Positions 44,217 to 56,220 of a stretch of DNA of 64,000 nt are shown one piece after another (position 1 is the stretch's first letter; every line of letters begins with the position of its first letter). The notes beneath the pieces were generated by a model. That model worked only from the letters and a program-made list of their open reading frames with translations, searched no databases and was not told the DNA's origin. Origin of the DNA: Hordeum vulgare subsp. vulgare (taxonomy: Eukaryota > Streptophyta > Magnoliopsida > Poales > Poaceae); NCBI RefSeq assembly GCF_904849725.1, contig NC_058518.1:411563081-411627080 (forward strand), read 5' to 3'. The position numbers and the translations under genes were made by a program.

Positions 44217-45873
44217 TGATACGTCCCAAACGTATCTATAATTTCTGTTTGTTCCATGCTATTTTGGGTGACATTGTTATGTGTTTTGCTACACATTCAT
44301 ACTTTTTTACACATATTTGGACTAACCTACTAACTCAATGCACCCAGTGCCAGTTTCTGTGTGCTGATGCCCTTTAATTGCACGGACTTTACCCCAAATT
44401 TTAGAGCTCGAAAAATCCCAAGAAATATATATAAAAATCAGTGTGACGGAAGCTTCAGGAAGCACCAAGGTCGGCCAGAGGGGAGCGAGGCCTCGCCCAG
44501 GCGGCCACCTCGCGAGGCCCCCCTCCTCGCCGCACCACCAGGTCGCCTGGGTGGCGGGTCCACCCCTGGCGCCCTCCTTTGGCCTATATTTACTTCCCGA
44601 AGCGAAAACCTTAAAGATATATCCCGCATCGCGAATTTCACCACCGTTACCCCGCCGTAGCGCTTCCGAGATCGGGAGCGCCAGGAGACCTCTTCCCGGC
44701 ACCCCGTCGGAGGGAGGATTGATTTCCCGAAGCTTCTCCACCACCATGGACGCTTCCCGGACGTGCCGTGAGTAGTCCTCCTTGGACCATGGGTCCATTA
44801 CCAGTAGATATGTGATGTCTTCTCTCCAATCTTGTGCTTCAATGCTTACCCCTTGCGAGCTTCCCTACATGATCAAGGCATCTATGTAATTTACTTGTTG
44901 TTGCTATGCTGAGTTTGCTCGGATCCGATGGATTATGAGATTATGTTCAGATTGTGATGAGTTATATATTTAGTGATCCTTTTATATTTTTTTTCTTTAG
45001 TTATTCATGCATGTTCTTTGTTGCTTTTTATTGCTTTGGCCAAGTAGTAGATTGTAACTCCAAGAGGGAACGTTATGCATGATTGTGGGTTCATGCCCCC
45101 TGATGTCTAGCTTGAGTGACAGAAACATGAGACTAGGGGATGTGCTGTTGCCACGAGGGAGAAAACAATGGTGCTTGTAACCATGGTTGCAAGAATTGTT
45201 TACCTTACGCAAAGTTTGTTAATGCAGTTTTCCCTTGCTTTGAGTTTACACTTTGGTGGGGCTCGCAACTTAATACCAGCGAGATGTTCTGGATAGATAT
45301 CTCAAGGTGGATGATTGGTTAGTAAATGCTGATGGATAAATGATCTACTTGTCTTGCCGTACTGCCCATAGTTTTGAGCCTCTAACTTTCTTGTAGCATG
45401 ATTAGCATTGCGGTGCGTTTACAATTCTGTCAATTGCCCAGCTGTAATTTGTTTACCGAGCATAGTTGTTTATCATCTTTTGGGAGAGAGACATCACTAG
45501 AGAATATCATGAGACTCTGCTCCATATTTCCACCATTGTTTACACCTCCACCATTTCCTGCTTTTATTTCCTTTTCCATTGCAATCACCATCGCTATTCC
45601 CTCTTGTGTTTGATCCTTTGCAAACGGCAAGGCCGGAGAGATTGACAACCTCTCTGAACTCGTCTGGAGCAAAGTTATTTGTTGTGTGTGCAGGTCCACG
45701 TCTTCTGCTAGCACGGGAACAGCAGACAGCTACTTGTTGATCCTTGGAGTCCTCCTGGTTCGATAAACCTTACAGTCCCTGTGTAAGGGAAATCTGCTGC
45801 TGACTACATCTCAACCTTCCACTTGGGGTAACCAACAAGGGGCAAGGAGTATAGTTCCATCAACTCGTAATCA
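44217..45873 (+). repeat. Element G 5' LTR
   Basis: It starts TGATACGTCCCAAACGTATC and ends CAACTCGTAATCA. U3 contains the inverted repeat CCCAGGCG (44496-44503) / CGCCTGGG (44544-44551). Antisense frames here (44322-44798) arise from GC-rich U3 and are not genes. Confidence 0.93.
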
Positions 45874-45883
45874 AGCAAATTTC

Positions 45884-45901
45884 TGGCGCCGTTGCCGGGG
45901 A
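45884..45901 (+). promoter_or_regulatory. Element G primer-binding site (tRNA-Asp type)
   Basis: TGGCGCCGTTGCCGGGGA lies ten bases after the LTR and is identical to the site in element B. Confidence 0.93.
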
Positions 45902-46042
45902 AGCGAGTCTTCAGGATAGGGGAGTTGCACACTATCTTTTACCTTTCCTTTTTAGTCCTGTTAGTTTGCTTTTTTTCATTTTAGAGTCTTATACTAAAAA
46001 CCACAAAAAATTATTGCTTTGTTCTTGCTTGTTGGTGCTGCT

Positions 46043-47160
46043 ATGGGTTCCACTGAGAACACCAAGTTGTGTGACTTCACTAGTCACAACAACAATGACT
46101 TTATCTGCACTCCTATTGCTGCTCCTGCCACTTAGGCGACTTCCTATGAGATTAAACCTGCTTTACTGAACCTTGTTATGAAATATCAATTCTCCGGCGC
46201 TGGAGATGATGCTGCTTTGCACTTGAATAATTTTGTTGAGCTTTGTGATATGCAAAAGTACAAAGAAGTAGATGGTGATATTGTTAAACTTAAGCTTTTT
46301 CCTTTCTCCTTGAGAGGAGGAGCTAAAGTGTGGCTTCAATCATTGCCTAGGAATAGCATAGATTCTTGGGATAAGTGCAAGGATGCTTTTATTGGGAAGT
46401 ATTACCCGCCTGTTAAGATTATCCAGTTGAGAAGTAACATTATGAATTTTAGGCAGCTGGATAGTGAACACGTTGCCCAAGCTTGGGAACCTATGAAATC
46501 TCTTGTTAAGAATTGCCCTACAAATGGTTTGACTACTTGGATGGTTATCCAGACTTTCTATGCAGGATTGAACTTTACCTCGCGGAATCTGTTGGACTCG
46601 GTCGCGGGAGGAACCTTTATGTCACCTACACTTTGTGCTGCCATGAAGCTATTGGACTAGATGATGACAAATTGTTCTCAATGGCACATCGAGAGAGCTC
46701 CAACAGGTAGGAAGGTAGACTCTGTTGAGGAGATCTCCTCCCTTAAGATAAGGTTGACATGATCATGTCTTTACTTACTAAGCAAGCTCCTATTGATTCT
46801 CATGATGTTCCTTTAAATTTTTTGGTTGCTCAAGAAAGAGAGCAAGTTGATGTGAATTTTACCTCTAGGAACAACTTTAATAATAATGCTTATATGAGTA
46901 ATTTTGGTAGCAATGCTAGACCGTTCCCATCTAACAACTATGGGAACAACAACACTTATCCTGGCACCAAAAACTCAACTTCTGAATTAGAGAGCATGCT
47001 TAAAGACTTTATCACTTCTCAAAAAGCCTTCAACAAGAGTGTAGAAGTCTTTCTTTGAAGGTAGACAACATAGCTCATCATGTAGAGATGCTTATAATTA
47101 GAACTCCCCCCTTTAGGAAAGGAAAACCACGCCCATGAATGCTATCCAAGTCCAAATTAA
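46043..47160 (+). pseudogene. gag: Element G gag
   Basis: Translation starts MGSTENTKLCDFTSHNNNDF. A TAG lies at 46133-46135 and another at 46658-46660, with a frame change before 46759. The core reads LHLNNFVELCDMQKYKEVDG, LKLFPFSLRGGAKVWLQSLP, NSIDSWDKCKDAFIGKYYPP and FYAGLNFTSRNLLDSVAGG. An Asn/Gly-rich linker follows (NNYGNNNTYPG). It is the same gag type as in element J (59535) but separate from the A/H type. Its product would form particles; without pol the element would depend on a helper. Confidence 0.83.
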
Positions 47161-47947
47161 TGAGAACATTAAATGGTAGCCAAACTTAAGGATATATGGG
47201 CTAGAGAAAAAGAAGAGGAAGATAGGATTAAGAGACTTCCTACACACACTACCCATGTTACTATACAAGTTGTTGAGGATTTCAAAACTTTTAGCACCCA
47301 TCACATCCCTAGTCCCAATGGACCTATTAATGGTGATGCGAATACCTCAAATTTAGGACAAGAATGTCCTTTGAACTTAGAGACTACCAAAAGAATGAGC
47401 TTAGATGACATCACCACGACTTTAATTAATGGTAGTAATCTTGATTTTGGTAATTGTAGTCTTTTTGAAGTCATCACTTTTTTTTTGCAAAGAATGGCTA
47501 AAGACCCCACACTGGTACACTCAATATCGCCTTCACCGAGCATATTAGCAATGCTCTTATCAAAGCTAGGGAGGAGAATCTCAAGCTAGAGACTTATATT
47601 CATAGAAAATTAGAAGGTGGTTGGGATCATATGGTCAATATTAAATTGAATAGTTTCTCTTGCTTTGCTTTATGTGATGTTGGAGCTAGTGCCTCCGTTA
47701 TGACCAAAAGAATGTATGATATGCTTTTGGTATTCGTCTTTTTGATTCTTACGAAAAGAAACCTTCAGGGAGGATTGATGATGTTCTTATTGTTGTCAAT
47801 GATAATTATGTTCCCCTTGATTTTCTTGTTATGGACATTGAGTGTGATCCCTCATGTCCAATTATTTTGGGACATCCTTTTCTCCGCACCGTTGGTGCTA
47901 TCATTGACCTAAAAGAAGGCACCATCAGATTCCAATTTCCCCTTTAA
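47161..47947 (+). pseudogene. Element G protease region
   Basis: Fragments in several frames correspond to J's gag-protease tail. They include NIKLNSFSCFALCDVGASAS (protease active-site region, near 47640-47690) and, after frame changes, PIILGHPF and IIDLKEGTIRFQFPL, ending with TAA at 47945-47947. No RT follows; the next landmark is the hairpin array at 48058. Confidence 0.75.
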
Positions 47948-48057
47948 AAGGGAATGGAACACTTCCCTCGAAAGAATATTAAGTTACCTTATGAGTCTGT
48001 TACTCGGGCAAGTTATTCTTTTGGAGTTGATAATACTTGATCTTTTTTGCATCATGC

Positions 48058-48103
48058 CTAGCTCAAAGGCATAAAAGAAAGCGCTTGTTGGGAGGCAACC
48101 CAA
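48058..48103 (+). ncRNA. Conserved three-hairpin element (G copy)
   Basis: GCCT/AGGC with an enlarged loop is followed by a weak second stem and TTGGG/CCCAA around AGGCAA (48085-48103). It occupies the same position after the coding region as in B and J. Confidence 0.45.
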
Positions 48104-49770
48104 TTTGTTTTTACTTTCAGTTTTAGTGGTCTTGATGTTTTTTTACTACTGTAGCAACATCATTGTATCTTTATTTTCAAGATTTGTGCCAAGTTTTAGC
48201 CTCCGATTGCAAGAAAGTTCAAAAGTTGTGACATGCTGTCTAGAAACAGATTATGTGTGCTTGACGGAAAAATTAGCCAAAACTCACCAACTCATCTTTT
48301 TTATCTGAATTTTTTTGACAGTATGCTCTATATAATTTACTTTCTGGATTCTATTCTGAGTTTTTTATTTGATTTGCAAAAGTGCCCCGAAAAAATATTT
48401 ACTACCTACTGGTCTGTTTTTCCCAGATTCTGCCCTATTTTTCGTTATCATTGTTTTGCAAATCTTAAGCTTGATTTTTCTTTGCAAAAACCTTTTGGAA
48501 ATCTTGAGAAACAGTAGGTATTCCTGAAAATATTTATTTCCAGTAGAGAAAAAAATATTTCATTATGGGCACTAACCACTCTAATCAGCTTATGATGAGT
48601 TTCGTATGAAGGGAGTTTTCAAGTGTGCGATGGAAGATGATGAAAGAAGATCCAGGAATGTCAAGCGCTCAAGCTTGGGGATGCGCCCATGCACCCCCAA
48701 GAAATATTCAAGGAGACTCAAGCGTCTAAGCTTGGGGATGCCCCCGTGCATCCCCTTCTCCATCAACAATCATCAGTTTGTCCTTCTCCATGCTATATTT
48801 TTATCACTTCCTATGTTATGTGCTATGCTTGGAGCGTCCCGCTCGTTACTCTTTTTAGTTTGTTTTAGTTTTGCTTGCTGTTCATAACAAGTTGGACCCT
48901 AGCCTTGTTTGTTTGGGAGAGAAACATGCTCCACTCCACCCTAGAACACAACATAGGTTTTTATGCTTATCTTTTTGTGTGTTCTTTATCTTTTCATAGT
49001 TGCTGTCATGCTTAGATCTTAGTTTTCATGCTTTATCTTTTTAAGAGCTTTTATTAAGGTTGCTTTTGGAACTCACTTGAGTTATCATGCTTATATTGTT
49101 TAGAGAGTTGGCTTGTTGCACTGAGTTGTGTGTCTTGCATGAGTAGGTAATTGAGGTTGCTATTTAAGTATAGTAGTAACTTGCAATAGTTTTGAGGTAT
49201 TGCTTTGAGTAATATTTGGACTTTTGGTGTCAAGAGCTTGAGCCTATTAGTGATATGTGTCATATTTTGGGCAATCCACATGTATTTTCAAAACAAAAAA
49301 ATTAGTTGATTACTCGAGCTACTAGATGGATTGCTAACCTCTGGAGGGGTTGGAATATATAGAGTACCCTACCGTTATCATGGGTCGAGGATGCGCAAGG
49401 ATAACCAAACCCCCAAACACTCCTCCTTGGGGTACTTGTCTCTTTGTAAATCTCATGACTAGATAGAGATTTACCGATAATAAGTGCATGAGTTCTTCAG
49501 ACTAATGCGAGTATTCAATTGTTGGCACTTCCACCATCCATATTTTGCTAGCCTCTTCGGTACCGTGCATTGCCCTTTCTCATCTTGAGAGTTGGTGCAT
49601 ACTATGTTGATGCATCCAAAACCTTGGCATGATACGCTCTATCGTCATAAGCCTCATTGTATCCTTCCTCAAAACAGCCACCATACCTACCTATTAAGGC
49701 ATTTCCATAGACTTTCCCACATTCATTGCCATACAACATCCACCATCTCATGACTTGATCTTCATGTCAT
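48104..49770 (+). other. Element G non-coding interior, left of solo LTR M
   Basis: No gene is seen. Two AAGCTTGGGGATGC motifs (48671-48684 and 48728-48741), each followed by a pairing C-rich arm, resemble the terminal polypurine tract. Confidence 0.65.
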
Positions 49771-51411
49771 TGATACGTCAATTTTGCATCATGCTTTCAT
49801 GTTGATATTTATTGCTTTATGGGCTGTTATATTACTTTGTGGTAGCATATTTATGCCTTTTCTCTCTTATGTTGCAAGGTTTATTTGAAGAGGGAGAATT
49901 CAGGCAGCTGGAATTTTGGACTGGAAAAGGAGCAAATCTTAGTCCACTATTCTGCACATCAACAAATGCCCTGAAAAGTTACGTGAATTTTTTTGGGATT
50001 ATATAAAAAATACTGGGCGAAAGAATAACCGGAGGGGGGCTGCCAGGGCGCCACAAGCCCTGCCACCGCCACCCCCTTGGTGGCGGAGTGGGGGCTTGTG
50101 GGTTCCCTGACGGCCCACTAGCCCCCCTCTTTTGCTATATGAAGGGTTTTGGTCCAGAAAAAATCAATCGGGAGCTTTTTGTGGTTTCGCCGCCGCCACG
50201 AGGCGGAACTTGAGCAGAACCAATCTAGAGCTCCGGAAGGACGATCCTACCGGGGAAACTTCCCTCCCGGAGGGGGAAATCGTCGCCATCGACATCACCA
50301 ACACTCCTCTCGTCGGAGGGGAGGCATCTTCATCAACATCTTCATCAGCACCATCTCCTCTCCAATCCCTAGTTCATCTCTTGTAATCAATCTCCATCTC
50401 ACGACTCCGATTGGTACTTGTAAGGTTGCTAGTAGTGTTGATTACTCTTTGTAGTTGATGCTAGTTGGATTACTTGGTGGAAGAGTTTATGTTCAGATCC
50501 TTGATTCTATTCATTACACCTCTGATCATGATTATGATTATGCTTTGTGAGTAGTTACTTTTGTTCCTGAGGACATGGGATAAGTCATGATGATAATAGT
50601 CATGTGAATTTGATATTCGTTCGGTATTTTGATATTTGTATGTTGTCTTTTCCTCTAGTGGTGTTATGTGAACGTCGACTACATAACACTTCACCATATT
50701 TGGGCCTAGAGGAAGGCATTGGGAAGTAGTAAGTAGATGATGGGTTTCTGGAGTGACAGAAGCTTAAACCCCAGTCTACGCGTTGCTTCGTAAGGGGCTG
50801 ATTTCAATCCACTAGTTTAATGCTATGGTTAGACTTTGTCTTCTTTTGTAGTTGCAGATGCTTGCGAGAGAGGTTAATCATAAGTGGGATGCTTGTCCAA
50901 GTAAGGGCAGTACCCAAGCGTCGGTCCACCTACATATCAAACTATCAAAGTAACGAACGCGAATCATATGAACATGATGAAACTAGCATGACAGAAATTC
51001 CCGTGTGTCCTCGGGAGAGTTTTCCCTCCTATAAGACTTTGTTCAGGCTTGTCCATTTCTACAAAAGGGATTGGGCACTTGATGGACCGTTGCTACTACT
51101 TGTTACTTGTTACTTTTTGCTTGCTACGTTTCACCTCGCTACACAATCATTTGTTACCGCTACTTTCAGTGCTTGCAGTTATTACCTTGCTGAAATCCGT
51201 TTATCAGAGCCTTCTGAAATCCGTTGTTACTTGTTACTTTTTGCTTGCTAAGTTTCACCTCGCTACACAATCATTTGTTACCGCTACTTTCAGTGCTTGC
51301 AGTTATTACCTTGCTGAAATCCGTTTATCAGAGCCTTCTGCTCCTCATTGGGTTCGACACTCTTACTTATCGAAAGGACTACGATTGATCCCCTATACTT
51401 GTGGGTCATCA
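49771..51411 (+). mobile_element. Solo LTR M (A family) with TSD GTCAT
   Basis: A single 1641-bp LTR starts TGATACGTCAATTTTGCATC, ends GTGGGTCATCA and is flanked by GTCAT (49766-49770, 51412-51416). It resembles the A LTR but contains a 124-bp tandem duplication near 51105-51350. The U3 hairpin CCACAAGCC/GGCTTGTGG is at 50051-50101, with an inner CCGCCACC/GGTGGCGG stem and CTATATG downstream. Confidence 0.95.
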
Positions 51412-52512
51412 GTCATACATGCTTTTGCTTGATTGAGGAGCCGCATGCTAGTTGGGCTTTGCCCTTATTATTGATGCATGACGTGCTAGTATCATTGCAT
51501 GCTAGTTGATCTTCTTTTTATTTCTTGTAAAATATAGAGTGTTGCCCTAAAGTGAGGAAAAGATACCAAAGAGGACAAATTAAAAGATCCCAAAAGAGGA
51601 CACATGAAAAGATCCCAAAGAGGACAAATGAGAGATAAATAGAAAGAGCCAAAGAGGCCACAAAAAAAGAAATAAAAAGAGAGAAGGGGGCAACACTACT
51701 ATTCCTTTTAAAACATCCACACTCGTACTCCATTGTTATATTTGTACTCCATAGAGATTATTATTCATGCATAACTATGTGGGGACCCCTACACCATAGA
51801 ACTTGGCTTGTATATTCCAATGATGAGCCTCCTCAAATGAGCTCTAGGTCTTCATGAGCAAGCAAGTTGGATGCACCCCCACTAGTTCCATTGGAGAGCT
51901 TACCTTAGCTCATATGTGCATCCGAACATGGCAATCCCTACTCCTCACATCATATCAATCATTTGGCTTTATCTCACCTATGATTGTCCTCTTTGATGTG
52001 AGCCTTCCACACATTTTTGTCTTCCTTCCCCATCATTATTCTCTTTGACATCCTAAGTGCTAATATATCTTGCTCGCGCTCATACATTGCATGAGTGCTC
52101 AAAGTCGAAAGGGTGAGGGTCATTTTGACTTGTGCCTGACTAGTGGTCTGGGGATGAGTCAAAATAAGATTCCGAAGAAGACCAAGTATGAAGTTTTAGT
52201 AGATTAGTTCTCAATTAAACTATATAGTATTTTTTATGCTCTAAACCCATCTCCCACTTCTTGCACGCAAACACCATTTGGAGACATTCGAGTCACGGAC
52301 AGCGAGAGCTCTTGCACCTTTATGTTCTTACTTTGCTAATTTCAATACTAGATATAGACGCTTGTTTGTTATTGTCTTGACTTGAATTTCATATCTTACT
52401 TGCTTTACTTTGAAGTTCTTATATGTGTGTTAGCATTAGCATGTCACCACAGAAATTATTTGTGTTATCATTTACCTACTAGAGGACGAGCATGAATTAA
52501 GCTTGGGGATGT
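51412..52512 (+). other. Element G 3' non-coding region and polypurine tract
   Basis: It contains a purine-rich block with the repeated unit CAAAGAGGACAAAT (51560-51640), matching the B block near 24900. It ends AATTAAGCTTGGGGATGT before the 3' LTR. No gene seen. Confidence 0.72.
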
Positions 52513-54167
52513 TGATACGTCCCAAACGTATCTATATTTTCTGTTTGTTCCATGCTCTTTTGGGTGACCTTGCTATGTGTTTTGCTACATTTTCATACTT
52601 TTTTACACATATTTGGACAAACCTACTAACTCAGTGCACCAGTGCTAGTTTCTTTCTGCTGATGTCTTTTAGTTGGAGGGACTTTACCCCAATTTTCAAA
52701 GCCCGAAAAATCCCAAGAGAAATATATAAAAATCAGCGTGATGGAAGCTTCAGGCAGCACCAAGGTGAGCCGGAGGGGAGCCATGCCACGCTAGGTGGCC
52801 ACGTCGCGCGGGCCCCCTCCTGGTCGCGCCACCAGGTCGCCTGGGAGGCGTGTCCACCCCCTGGCGCCCTCCTTTGGCCTATATTTACTTCCCGATGCAA
52901 AAAACCTAAAGATATATCCCACATCGCGAATTTCGACACCATTCCGCCGCTGTAGCGCTTCCGAGAACGGGAGCACCATGAGACCTCTTCCCGGTACCCT
53001 GCCGGAGGGAGGATTGACCTCCAGGAGCTTCTCCACCACCATGGACGCTTCCCGGACGTGCCGTGAGTAGTCCTCCTTGGACCATGGGTCCATGACCAGT
53101 AGCTATGTGATGTCTTCTCTCCAATCTTGTGCTTCAATGCTTAGCCCTTGTGAGCCGTCCTACATGATCAAGGCATCTATGTAATTTACCTGCTGTTCTT
53201 ATGCTGAGTTTGCTAGGATCCGATGGATTATGAGATTATGTTTAGATTGTGATAAGTTATATATTTGGTTCTCATTTTGTATTTTGTTCTTGAGTAATTC
53301 ATGCATGTTATCCGTTGCTTTTTATTGCTTTGGCCAAGTAGTAGATTGTAACTCCAAGAGGGAGCGTTATGCATGATTGTGGGTTCATGCCCCCCTGATG
53401 TCTAGCTTGAGTGATAGAAACATGAGACTAGGGGATGTGATGTTGCCACCAGGGAGAAAACAACGGTGTTTGTAACCACGGTTACAAGGATTGTTTACCT
53501 TACGCAAAGTTTGTGAATGCAGTTGTCCGTTGCTTTGAGTTTACACTTTGGGTGGGGCTCGCAACTTAATACGAGCGAGATGTTCTGGATAGATATCTCA
53601 AGGTGGATTATTAGTGAGTTGATGCTGATGGATAAATGATCTACTTGTCTTGGCATACTGCCCATACTTTTGAGCCTCTAACTTTCTTGTAGCATGATTA
53701 ACATTGTGGTGCGTTCATAATTCTGTCAATTGCCCACCTGTAATTTGTTTACCTAGCATACTTGTTTATCGTCTTTTGGGAGAGAGACATCACTAGAGAA
53801 CATCATGGGACTCTGGTCCACATTTCCACCATTGTTTACACCTCCACCATTTACTGCTTTTATTTCCTTTTCCGTTGCAATCACCATCGGTATTCACGCT
53901 TGTGTTTGATCCCTTGCAAACGACAAGGCCGGAGAGATTGACAACCTCTCTGAACTCGTTGGGAGCAAAGTTATTTGTTGTGTGTGCAGGTCCACGTCTT
54001 CCGCTAGCGCCAGAGCAGCAGACACCTACTTGTTGATCCTTGTAGTCCTCCTGGTTCGATAAACCTTACAGTCCCCTTGTAAGGGAAATCTGCTGCTGTC
54101 TACATCTCAACCTTCCACTTGGTAACCAACGAGGGGCGAGGAGTATAGTTCCATCAACTCGTCATCA
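52513..54167 (+). repeat. Element G 3' LTR
   Basis: It starts TGATACGTCCCAAACGTATC and ends CAACTCGTCATCA. It has the same layout as the 5' copy, with many substitutions in U3. Confidence 0.93.
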
Positions 54168-54172
54168 GCCCT

Positions 54173-54499
54173 CACTACCACCAGGTTGCGCCAGAGGCCC
54201 TGGGTGCGCCCTGGTGCCTAGTGGGCCATGTGGGCCTCCTGTGGTGATCATCCTTGGTCCTCAAGTTTCCTTCTGGTCCAAAAAAATCTCTAAATGTTTC
54301 GTGGCATCTGGACTTCATCTCATATTGATTTTCTGTGAAGGAAAGAAATAGGAAAAAACAGCAACTGACAGTGGGCACTATGTCAATAGGTTAGTCCCAA
54401 AAAGATATAAAGTTTCTATAAAATGATCATAAAACATCCGAGAATGGTAATATCATAGCATCGAACAATAAAAAATTATAGATATGTTGGAGACGTATG
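54173..54499 (-). repeat. Element E 3' LTR (B family), proximal segment
   Basis: Reverse-strand start of the LTR (ACGTCTCCAACATATC on the minus strand), preceded on that strand by the polypurine tract AAGCTTCGGGATGCT. The first LTR bases are altered, so the boundary is good to a few bases. Confidence 0.8.
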
Positions 54500-55511
54500 A
54501 GCATCCCGAAGCTTAATTCGTGCTTGTCCTCGAGTAGGTAAATGATAAAAATAGATTTTTTGATGTGGAATGCTGCCTAACATGTTCATCATATTCATTT
54601 CTTTTTAGCATGGATATATGGACTTGTACATGATTCAAAGCAATAGTCTATAATTTAACATGAAAACTTCAATACTCAAGCATATCAACAAGCAACCAAG
54701 TCTTTCAAAATATTAACGCTAAAGAACGCTATCCATCGCCCATCATGCTCCACAATTGATCATTCATGCAACACACCCAAATATTAGCTACATCCAATGC
54801 TCAAGTGTGATAACATTGTTCCTTAGTTGGTGCTTTACAAGAGAAAATGTTGACTCAAATTCAATATAAAAATTGAATAAAGTAAATAGATAGGCCCTTC
54901 GGAGAGGGAAATAGACATTTGTAGAGGTGCCACGGCTTAAAGTAAAAAATTTAGAGATAAAATATTTTGGGTGGTATGCTTTTGCTGTCAACAAAAATGA
55001 CTAAAAGTTTCCAAAATCCTCCATGCTAAAGAAATGATAGGCGGTTCCCAAATTGAAAATAAAGTTTATTATTTTTACACCATTCTTTCTCATTCCACGA
55101 CTAGCCGCATCCACGGGTACCATCCATACCAATACTTTCCAAATAATTTATTATTTGACAACATAAAACAAAATTCCTTTGCATTTCGTGACTGGGCACA
55201 CAAAAGATAAATTTAATTTGAACATTAGAGCCGGCACTTGCAAATTTACTTGGAACGGCGTTGAAATACCGCATATAGGTAGGTACCGTTGACTCATTTG
55301 GCACAACTTCGGTTTTAGGATTTGGATGCACAAGCATTATTCCCGCTTAGTACAAGTTAAGGCTAGCAAATAGATTGAGAAGCGCCCAACCAAGGAAAGA
55401 AAACCATCATATGCGATCATTAAACATAACTAAGATTCAATAATGCAACACATGTAGGATGTAGTTTCATAGCTATCGTTTTACGCCCCTAGTTAGGCAT
55501 AAACCACAGAT
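54500..55511 (-). other. Element E non-coding tail
   Basis: No coding motif. At 55471-55500 the minus strand reads ATGCCTAACTAGGGGCGT, a degenerate form of the hairpin array seen in B and J. Confidence 0.6.
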
Positions 55512-55974
55512 TCAAGTGTTGTCATCCTTTGTTTTTGCTATCTTTGTAAGAGCTTTCCCAAACCCGGGCGGCTCTTTACATTTTCCAATATTCTCAGGAA
55601 AATAGACCATCTTAAGATCCAAAATATCCAACCGCTTATTACACAAGGTAATCAAAGTATTCATGCGTTTGAGATTTCCACTCATATGTTTAAGAGGTTC
55701 ATAAGATTTTTGCAATTCAATTTTATTTTTGTAGATCACTCAATTTGTCTAATATTTAAACTCCTTCTTTTGTAGAAGTAAATCCCTCTTTGAGTGGTGG
55801 AACCCCCAATATTACCTCTATTATTTCATAAGCAGCATTAGCATCAATCTCAACAAAATTTCCTTCGGCGACAAAATCTAGAAGTTGTTTGTGATGCATG
55901 GTTAATCCTATATAAAAATTGCGAACCAAAATCTTTGCGTCTCTTTTTAAATTGCGAACACGATAAGATTTCAT
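55512..55974 (-). pseudogene. gag: Element E gag remnant
   Basis: Two minus-strand frames separated by a shift. The first (55974-55756) contains KILVRNFYIGLTMHHKQLLD and NFVEIDANAAYEIIEVILG, an Athila-type gag segment. The second (55739-55512) contains NRMNTLITL-like and CNKRLDILDLKM. Only the C-terminal part of a gag remains, close to the primer site, so sequence upstream is deleted or diverged. No protease or RT follows. Confidence 0.7.
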
Positions 55975-56156
55975 CTACCTATACCAAGCATCTTTCAAAT
56001 TTTCTCCTTATCTCTCTTTGAAGTACAAGACTTCAAAATTTGGTAACAAAGGAGAGGTAGTAAGGCAAGACATAATGACGATACAAACATGAGTTTCTGC
56101 AAGAAAACGACAAAAAGAAAAGTTTTTTTTTTCTGTGCCCTGATGTCAACTGTTCT

Positions 56157-56174
56157 TCCCCGGCAATGGCGCCA
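56157..56174 (-). promoter_or_regulatory. Element E primer-binding site (tRNA-Asp type)
   Basis: The minus strand reads TGGCGCCATTGCCGGGGA, one base from the sites in B and G. It lies 46 bases after the LTR, farther than usual. Confidence 0.85.
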
Positions 56175-56220
56175 GAAAAATGCTGCTAGCACTCTCCGGC
56201 AATCGAAACTAGAAGAATGT

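Larger units (their letters stand above)
44217..54167 (+). mobile_element. Element G: gag-protease LTR element (Athila-like, non-autonomous)
   Basis: LTRs of 1657 bp (44217-45873) and 1655 bp (52513-54167) flank an interior with an intact tRNA-Asp-type primer site, degenerate gag and protease, the hairpin array, internal and terminal polypurine motifs and solo LTR M. The TSD is GCCCC (44212-44216) / GCCCT (54168-54172), one mismatch. No RT, RNase H or integrase is present. LTR divergence is high near the start (about 10% in the first 370 bp), marking an old insertion. Confidence 0.92.

Noticed and set aside
44322..44829. Overlapping frames in G's U3, repeated at 52733-53137
   Set aside because: GC-rich LTR promoter sequence; the repeat is simply the other LTR.
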